DNA of 64,000 bases. Source: Streptomyces sp. GS7 (GTDB taxonomy: Bacteria > Actinomycetota > Actinomycetes > Streptomycetales > Streptomycetaceae). A program made the translations under genes and the position numbers. Positions 59,268 to 64,000 of the stretch are shown here, piece after piece. The stretch covers positions 8,648,501 through 8,712,500 of the forward strand of contig NZ_CP047146.1 in assembly GCF_009834125.1 (NCBI RefSeq), written 5' to 3'. Below the pieces are notes generated by a model. The model did no database searches, was not told where the DNA came from, and saw nothing but the letters and a program-made list of their open reading frames with translations. How positions within the stretch are numbered: position 1 is the first letter of the stretch; each line of letters starts with the position of its first letter.

Positions 59268-59926
59268 GCCGGAGCCTCCATAGCGACGCGGAGCGCCGCG
59301 ATACCGCGCGACCCGTACGCCTTGACGGAGCCGAGGGATATGCCCAGCGTCTGCGCGACCTGGGCTTCCGTCATATCGGCGAAGTAGCGCAGCACCAGTA
59401 CCTCGCGCTGGCGGCGCTGCAGTCCGCGCATGGCCTGGATCAACTGGTCGCGCTCCAGGAGGTCGTACGCGCCCTCCTCGGCGCTCGCCATGTCGGGCAT
59501 CGGCTTGGACAGCAGCTTGAGCCCGAGGATGCGGCGGCGCAGTGCGGAGCGCGAGAGGTTGACGACGGTCTGCCGCAGGTACGCCAGGGTTTTCTCGGGG
59601 TCGCGGACCCGACCGCGCGCGGAGTGCACGCGGATGAAGGCTTCCTGGACGACGTCCTCGCAGGAGGCGGTGTCGTCGAGGAGCAGCGCGGCCAGGCCGA
59701 GAAGCGAGCGGTAGTGCGCGCGATACGTCTCGGTGAGGTGGTCGACTGTGGTGCCCGCTGCCATCGCGTCGTCAGTGTCCCCACGCTGAGAAGGAAGCTG
59801 CGCGGGGCGCGCGGCGGGCCAGGGGGCGATCACCGGCATGCCCCCGGACACCCGCGGGAGCTGCGGGCGCACTGCCGCGCCTGCCGCACCCGCCGGAGCG
59901 ATGGTGAAACCGAGTACCTCTGCCAC
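59264..59926 (-). CDS. SigE-family ECF sigma factor
   Basis: A 220-residue group IV sigma factor. Region 2: YRAHYRSLLGLAALLLDDTA and CEDVVQEAFIRVHSARGRVR. Region 4: RQREVLVLRYFADMTEAQVA with ISLGSVKAYGSRGIAALR. GTG 59,926 (product beginning AEVLGFT) follows the pattern I know from related Streptomyces proteins; the ribosome binding site is poor and an ATG at 59,968 is an alternative. It precedes and overlaps its membrane partner, and lies near asd as in other Streptomyces. Confidence 0.9.
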   Translation of the reverse strand: MAEVLGFTIAPAGAAGAAVRPQLPRVSGGMPVIAPWPAARPAQLPSQRGDTDDAMAAGTTVDHLTETYRAHYRSLLGLAALLLDDTASCEDVVQEAFIRVHSARGRVRDPEKTLAYLRQTVVNLSRSALRRRILGLKLLSKPMPDMASAEEGAYDLLERDQLIQAMRGLQRRQREVLVLRYFADMTEAQVAQTLGISLGSVKAYGSRGIAALRVAMEAPA

Positions 59927-60345
59927 GCCTGTTGGACACGCTTCCCCCCAAAAGGGTTGTACGCGCAAGGCATCGCTTGTGACGATGCGTTAAATGCCCT
60001 CATGCGTACCAGCTCTTCCCCAATGTCCCAATCGTCCCGACGTATTCGCCCCGCCACCCAGGACCCTGGAACAACCCGCGGACACTTCGCACCACCCGCA
60101 GGTGGCCGGAGAGACGCCCCCCACGGGCCGACGGTTGCAGCACCCGAGGAAGCGAATGATCGAACAGGACATCAGCCCAGTTCAAGCGGTCCGGACCAGC
60201 GCCCAGCGCACAAAATCTTCACACGACGTACAAATTATGTCCCAGGCGTCCTGAGCCACGACACCGCATCCGGCCAACTCCCGTCCCGGGTCCGGCCGAC
60301 GTGGGACAACGGGCCCGGCGACCGCGCCGGCCCACCGGCCATCCC
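59927..60345. other. 419-base gap between sigma factor and asd
   Basis: Should hold the sigma-factor promoter. AT-richer stretches occur near 59,950-60,000 (GTTAAATG) and 60,225-60,245. No gene or clear hairpin. Confidence 0.4.
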
Positions 60346-61476
60346 CTACGCCCGCGGTTCCCCGGCCGCCAGCTCGGCCGCCACCAGCTCCCCGATCTGC
60401 GCCGTGTTCAGCGCCGCCCCCTTGCGCAGGTTGTCCCCGCACACGAACAGCTCCAGCACCCGCGGATCGTCCAGCGACCGCCGCACCCGGCCCACCCAGG
60501 TGGGATCCGTCCCCACCACATCCGCCGGCGTCGGGTACTCGCCCTCCGCCGGGTCGTCGCTCAGCACGACGCCGGGGGCCGCCGCCAGTATCTCGTGGGC
60601 GCCCGCGACCGTGACCTCGTTCTCGAACCGCGCGTGCACGGCCAGCGAATGCGTGGTGATCACCGGGACCCGTACGCAGGTCGCGGTGACCGGAAGGTCC
60701 GGCAGCCCCAGGATCTTGCGGGACTCGTTGCGGATCCGCAGCTCCTCCGAGGACCAGCCGTCCTCCTGGAGCGAGCCAGCCCACGGCACGACGTTGAGCG
60801 CGAGCGGCGCCGGGAACGGCCCCAGGGTGTCGCCGACCGCCCGCCGCACATCGCCCGGCGTGGTGCCCAGGTCCGTACCGGACACCGCCGCGAGCTGTGC
60901 CCGCAGCGTCTCGGCGCCGGCCTGCCCGACCCCCGTCGCGGCCTGGTACGAGGAGACGATCAGCTCGCTCAGCCCGTACTCGGCGTGCAGCGCGCCCAGC
61001 GCGACGATCATCGAGAGGGTGGTGCAGTTCGGATTGGCGATGATGCCGCGCGGCCTCATCCGGGCCGCGCACGCATTGACCTCGGGCACCACCAGCGGCA
61101 CCTCCGGGTCCATCCGGAACGCGCCCGAACTGTCCACCGCGACCGCGCCCTTGGACACCGCGACCGGCACCCACTGCGCGGCGACCTCGTCGGGCACGTC
61201 GAACATCGCGACGTCGATGCCCTCGAAGGCGTCCTCGCTCAGTCCGACGACCTCGACCTCTTCACCCCGCACGGTCAGCTTGCGGCCGGCCGAGCGGGGA
61301 GAAGCGATCAGCCGGATCTCACCCCAGACGTCGGCCCGCTCGGAAAGGATCCCGAGCAGGACCGCGCCGACGGCGCCGGTGGCACCGACGACGGCGAGAT
61401 CCGGCTTGGCGGCCGCACGGGCCCCCGCCCTCGCCGCATCAGCGAAGGACGGGCGGCCCGCCTCGGCCGGAATCAT
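60346..61476 (-). CDS. asd: Aspartate-semialdehyde dehydrogenase
   Basis: A 376-residue enzyme that reduces aspartyl phosphate to the semialdehyde, the branch point for lysine, threonine, methionine and diaminopimelate. NADP fold [19 protein letters not shown] (near residue 26), catalytic Cys about 151 in [17 protein letters not shown] and the conserved His in [15 protein letters not shown] are present. The N-terminal 25 residues are an extra Ala-rich extension. ATG overlaps the ask stop by four bases. Confidence 0.95.
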   Translation of the reverse strand: MIPAEAGRPSFADAARAGARAAAKPDLAVVGATGAVGAVLLGILSERADVWGEIRLIASPRSAGRKLTVRGEEVEVVGLSEDAFEGIDVAMFDVPDEVAAQWVPVAVSKGAVAVDSSGAFRMDPEVPLVVPEVNACAARMRPRGIIANPNCTTLSMIVALGALHAEYGLSELIVSSYQAATGVGQAGAETLRAQLAAVSGTDLGTTPGDVRRAVGDTLGPFPAPLALNVVPWAGSLQEDGWSSEELRIRNESRKILGLPDLPVTATCVRVPVITTHSLAVHARFENEVTVAGAHEILAAAPGVVLSDDPAEGEYPTPADVVGTDPTWVGRVRRSLDDPRVLELFVCGDNLRKGAALNTAQIGELVAAELAAGEPRA

Positions 61477-61994
61477 CGTCCGGTGCCGCCATAGACGACG
61501 GCTTCGTCGCTCTCGGTGTCGAGTCCGAAGGCGCTGTGCACGGCCTGCACCGCCTCCTTGACGTCATCGGCGCGGGTGACGACCGAGATGCGGATCTCGG
61601 AGGTCGAGATGAGCTCGATGTTCACGCCCGCGTTGGACAGCGCCTCGAAGAACGTCGCGGTGACGCCCGGGTTGGTCTTCATGCCCGCGCCGACCAGCGA
61701 GATCTTGGCGATCTGGTCGTCGTAGCGGAGCGAGTCGAAGCCGACCGCGGCACGGGTCTTCTCCAGCGCCGCGATGGCCTTGCGGCCCTCGTCCTTCGGC
61801 AGCGTGAAGGAGATGTCCGTCAGCCCGGTGGTGGCCGCCGACACGTTCTGGACGACCATGTCGATGTTGACCTCGGAGTCCGCGATGGCGCGGAAGATGC
61901 GCGCGGCCTCACCCGGCTTGTCCGGGACCCCGACGACCGTGACCTTCGCCTCGGAGGTGTCGTGCGCGACGCCCGAGATGATTGCCTGCTCCAT
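61473..61994 (-). CDS. Aspartate kinase beta chain from an internal start
   Basis: ATG at 61,994 (residue 251 of ask, [12 protein letters not shown]) is preceded by AGGGGA with seven bases of spacing. A 173-residue in-frame product would equal the regulatory beta chain known for actinobacterial aspartokinases of the alpha2beta2 type. Confidence 0.7.
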   Translation of the reverse strand: MEQAIISGVAHDTSEAKVTVVGVPDKPGEAARIFRAIADSEVNIDMVVQNVSAATTGLTDISFTLPKDEGRKAIAALEKTRAAVGFDSLRYDDQIAKISLVGAGMKTNPGVTATFFEALSNAGVNIELISTSEIRISVVTRADDVKEAVQAVHSAFGLDTESDEAVVYGGTGR

Positions 61995-62744
61995 CGGCCT
62001 GTCCCCTTGCGGTTCGTTGCTGACCCACGTGCCCTTCAGCCCCGAGAAGGACGAGCGGACGTGGATCGGGATGTTGTAACGGCGTGCGTACTCGACGCAG
62101 CGGTGCAGCAGCACCTTGGAGCCGGAGCTGGCCAGCTCCAGCATGTCCTCGAAGGAGATCTGGTCGATCTTCCGGGCCTTCTTCACGACCCGCGGGTCGG
62201 CGGTGAAGACACCGTCCACATCGGTGTAGATCTCACAGACCTCGGCGTCAAGGGCGGCGGCCAGCGCCACGGCGGTGGTGTCCGAGCCACCCCGCCCCAG
62301 CGTCGTGATGTCCTTCTTGTCCTGGGACACGCCCTGGAAGCCGGCGACGATGGCGATGTTGCCCTCGTCGACCGAGTCCCGGATACGGCCCGGCGTGACA
62401 TCGATGATCCGTGCCTTGTTGTGCACGGAGTCGGTGATGACACCTGCCTGGCTGCCGGTGAAGGACTGCGCCTCGTGGCCGAGGTTTTTGATCGCCATCG
62501 CCAGCAGGGCCATGGAGATCCGCTCTCCGGCGGTCAGCAGCATGTCGAACTCGCGCCCCGACGGAATCGGGGACACCTCCTGAGCGAGATCGATCAGCTC
62601 GTCCGTCGTGTCGCCCATCGCCGAAACCACGACGACCACCTGGTGGCCGTTCTTCTTGGCTTCGACGACTCGCTTGGCAACGCGCTTGATGCCCTCGGCA
62701 TCCGCAACGGATGAGCCGCCGTACTTCTGCACGACAAGGCCCAC
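61473..62744 (-). CDS. ask: Aspartate kinase, alpha chain
   Basis: A 423-residue aspartokinase catalysing the first step of the aspartate pathway. [20 protein letters not shown] (residue 4) and [20 protein letters not shown] define the kinase domain; two ACT domains follow ([20 protein letters not shown], and [20 protein letters not shown]). These would bind lysine and threonine for feedback inhibition. GTG at 62,744 with GAGGAG five bases upstream. Two tandem hairpins lie just before it. Confidence 0.95.
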   Translation of the reverse strand: MGLVVQKYGGSSVADAEGIKRVAKRVVEAKKNGHQVVVVVSAMGDTTDELIDLAQEVSPIPSGREFDMLLTAGERISMALLAMAIKNLGHEAQSFTGSQAGVITDSVHNKARIIDVTPGRIRDSVDEGNIAIVAGFQGVSQDKKDITTLGRGGSDTTAVALAAALDAEVCEIYTDVDGVFTADPRVVKKARKIDQISFEDMLELASSGSKVLLHRCVEYARRYNIPIHVRSSFSGLKGTWVSNEPQGDRPMEQAIISGVAHDTSEAKVTVVGVPDKPGEAARIFRAIADSEVNIDMVVQNVSAATTGLTDISFTLPKDEGRKAIAALEKTRAAVGFDSLRYDDQIAKISLVGAGMKTNPGVTATFFEALSNAGVNIELISTSEIRISVVTRADDVKEAVQAVHSAFGLDTESDEAVVYGGTGR

Positions 62745-62769
62745 GTGCGCTCCTCGCAACTGTCTCTGC

Positions 62770-62806
62770 GGGAGGGAGTCCCTCCCGGACCCCCGGAAAC
62801 GGGGGT
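62770..62806. terminator. Tandem hairpins upstream of ask
   Basis: GGGAGGGA-G-TCCCTCCC (62,770-62,786) and ACCCCC...GGGGGT (62,789-62,806) are adjacent, 26-62 bases before the ask start on the minus strand. They may end the DUF5063 transcript or act in the ask leader. The rest of the gap up to 63,076 shows nothing. Confidence 0.55.
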
Positions 62807-63076
62807 ACTGCGGTCGGCTCAGTCTAACGAGCGGGCGGCATACGCCCCGCTACCACCACATGGTGAGACGCAGACCACGCTGTGACCATCCCGATCATCC
62901 CGCCCACCGACATCACGCCTCGGTGAGCACCGTGAACGCCGCGTCCCTCGGCGGCTCCGCGCGGTGCACCGTCGCACCGGCTCGGCGAGCACCTGCCCGC
63001 TCCACACCCGGACACACGGGAACGTAACCCAGGTCACACCCCGCGCACCGACCGGAGACCGGCGGTCACCCTGCCC

Positions 63077-63739
63077 TCACACCCCGCGCAGCCCCAGCGG
63101 TGCGGCGATCTCCTCCGCCATGACCTTGCCGGCCTCCTCGGCCAGCCGCTCCTCGTCCCCGTTGGCGTCGCTGTCGGTGTCCAGGCCGTCCAGCGCGTCC
63201 AGCGGCTGGTCGAGGCGTACGTGGGCGACCAGCGACTGGAGGGCGCGCAGCGCGGCCGAGGCGGTCGGGCCCCAGTTGGAGAGGTAGGAGAACTGCCACC
63301 ACCACAGCGCCTCGGTGACCCGGCCCTCGCGGTAGTGCGCGAGGCCGTGCCGCAGGTCGGTGATGACGTCGGCGAGGTCGTCGGAGAGCCGCGAGGCCAC
63401 CGGCTCGCTGCGCGGCACATACGGGTCGAAGACCTCGGAGTACACGTCGACCGGGTCCAGCAGCCGTGCGAACCGCTCGCGCAGCTCGTCCACGTCCGGC
63501 TCCGGGCCGGTGTCCGGTTCGTACCGCTCGTCGGGAACGATGTCCTCATGGGCCCCCAGCCGGCCGCCGGTGAGCAGCAGCTGGGAGATCTCCAGCAGCA
63601 GGAAGGGCACCGCGCTGTCCGGCTCGTCGCCCTTGGCGACCTCGGTCACCGCAACGATGAAACTCTCGATCGAGTCGGAGATCGATACGGCGAAGTCGTC
63701 CGGGTTCTGTGTCGTGTTGTGCAGCGTGGCATCAGACAT
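63077..63739 (-). CDS. DUF5063-family protein
   Basis: A 220-residue helical protein: [20 protein letters not shown] at the start, [20 protein letters not shown] in the middle and [20 protein letters not shown] near residue 145, a conserved Trp-rich helix of the family. It always neighbours recR and ask in Streptomyces as far as I recall; function unknown. ATG overlaps the recR 3' end by eight bases and uses GGAGGAG within recR as ribosome binding site. Confidence 0.88.
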   Translation of the reverse strand: MSDATLHNTTQNPDDFAVSISDSIESFIVAVTEVAKGDEPDSAVPFLLLEISQLLLTGGRLGAHEDIVPDERYEPDTGPEPDVDELRERFARLLDPVDVYSEVFDPYVPRSEPVASRLSDDLADVITDLRHGLAHYREGRVTEALWWWQFSYLSNWGPTASAALRALQSLVAHVRLDQPLDALDGLDTDSDANGDEERLAEEAGKVMAEEIAAPLGLRGV

Positions 63740-64000
63740 CGAGAAGTCTCCTCCCTTCGAAGGCCCGCCCGAGCGTGACCTCGTCGGCATACTCCAGATC
63801 GCCTCCGACCGGCAGTCCGCTGGCCAGTCGCGTCACTGTGAGGCCCATCGGCTTGATCATGCGGGCCAGGTACGTGGCCGTGGCCTCGCCCTCCAGATTC
63901 GGGTCGGTGGCCAGGATCAGCTCGGTGACCGCGCCGTCCGCGAGCCTGGCCAGCAGTTCCCGTATCCGCAGGTCGTCGGGGCCGACGCCCTCGATCGGGC
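63732..64000 (-). CDS. recR: Recombination protein RecR, 3' part
   Basis: The C-terminal 88 codons of RecR, running off the right edge. The Toprim domain is visible: [20 protein letters not shown], then [20 protein letters not shown], and the end reads [16 protein letters not shown]. RecR acts with RecO/RecF in loading RecA on gaps. The zinc finger and HhH lie outside the window. Coupled to the DUF5063 gene by overlap. Confidence 0.93.
   Translation of the reverse strand, partial: PIEGVGPDDLRIRELLARLADGAVTELILATDPNLEGEATATYLARMIKPMGLTVTRLASGLPVGGDLEYADEVTLGRAFEGRRLLDV

Overview
This is high-GC actinobacterial DNA, almost certainly from a Streptomyces chromosome. Overlapping ATGA and GTGA gene junctions, GTG starts and the block of asd, ask and recR at the right end all fit Streptomyces. 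The window holds three very different regions.

Region 1 (1 to about 28,133) is most of an integrated mobile element. Its integrase runs off the left edge. Its right boundary is a copy of the 3' part of a tRNA-Pro(CGG) gene at 28,091-28,133. The backbone has a tyrosine recombinase carrying an inserted LacI-type helix-turn-helix, a small DNA-binding protein likely to be the excisionase, an XRE regulator, a winged-helix protein whose gene contains 23-bp iteron-like repeats, a zinc-finger-like protein, two membrane proteins (one SpdB-like), MobC and a relaxase. I see no TraB/FtsK-type coupling protein, so within the window it looks mobilizable rather than self-conjugative. The cargo includes a tightly coupled operon (10,503-16,777): ATPase-fold protein, MurA-like enolpyruvyl transferase, 5'-nucleotidase-like phosphatase, two dCTP-deaminase-fold paralogues, glycosyltransferase and serine hydrolase. 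I do not recognise it as a described system. A second cargo block (16.9-27.8 kb) holds WYL regulators, an MFS exporter, VOC-fold proteins and oxidoreductases. Three of its promoters share one operator, AGGNC-N7-GACCT. Just right of the att site (28.2-29.15 kb) lie remnants of a second, related element and of an insertion sequence.

Region 2 (29.2-45.4 kb) is almost all on the minus strand and looks like a metal-handling locus next to a biosynthetic cluster. It has four paralogous Met/His-rich membrane proteins, a YcnI-type copper protein and an ECF sigma factor. These adjoin an isocyanide (isonitrile) synthase, a cytochrome P450, an asparagine-synthase-like amidotransferase, an MFS exporter and a siderophore-type ABC importer whose binding protein carries a Met/Gly stretch. 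The simplest reading is a small isonitrile metallophore, possibly for copper, with its own export and uptake.

Region 3 (45.7-64 kb) is ordinary chromosome: a SUKH-like protein, an FAD monooxygenase with a divergent TetR regulator around a perfect 35-bp operator, an M3 peptidase, a lipoprotein, a methyltransferase, an S9 peptidase, SURF1, a SigE-family sigma factor, asd-ask (with an internal start for the aspartokinase beta chain), a DUF5063 protein and the 3' end of recR.
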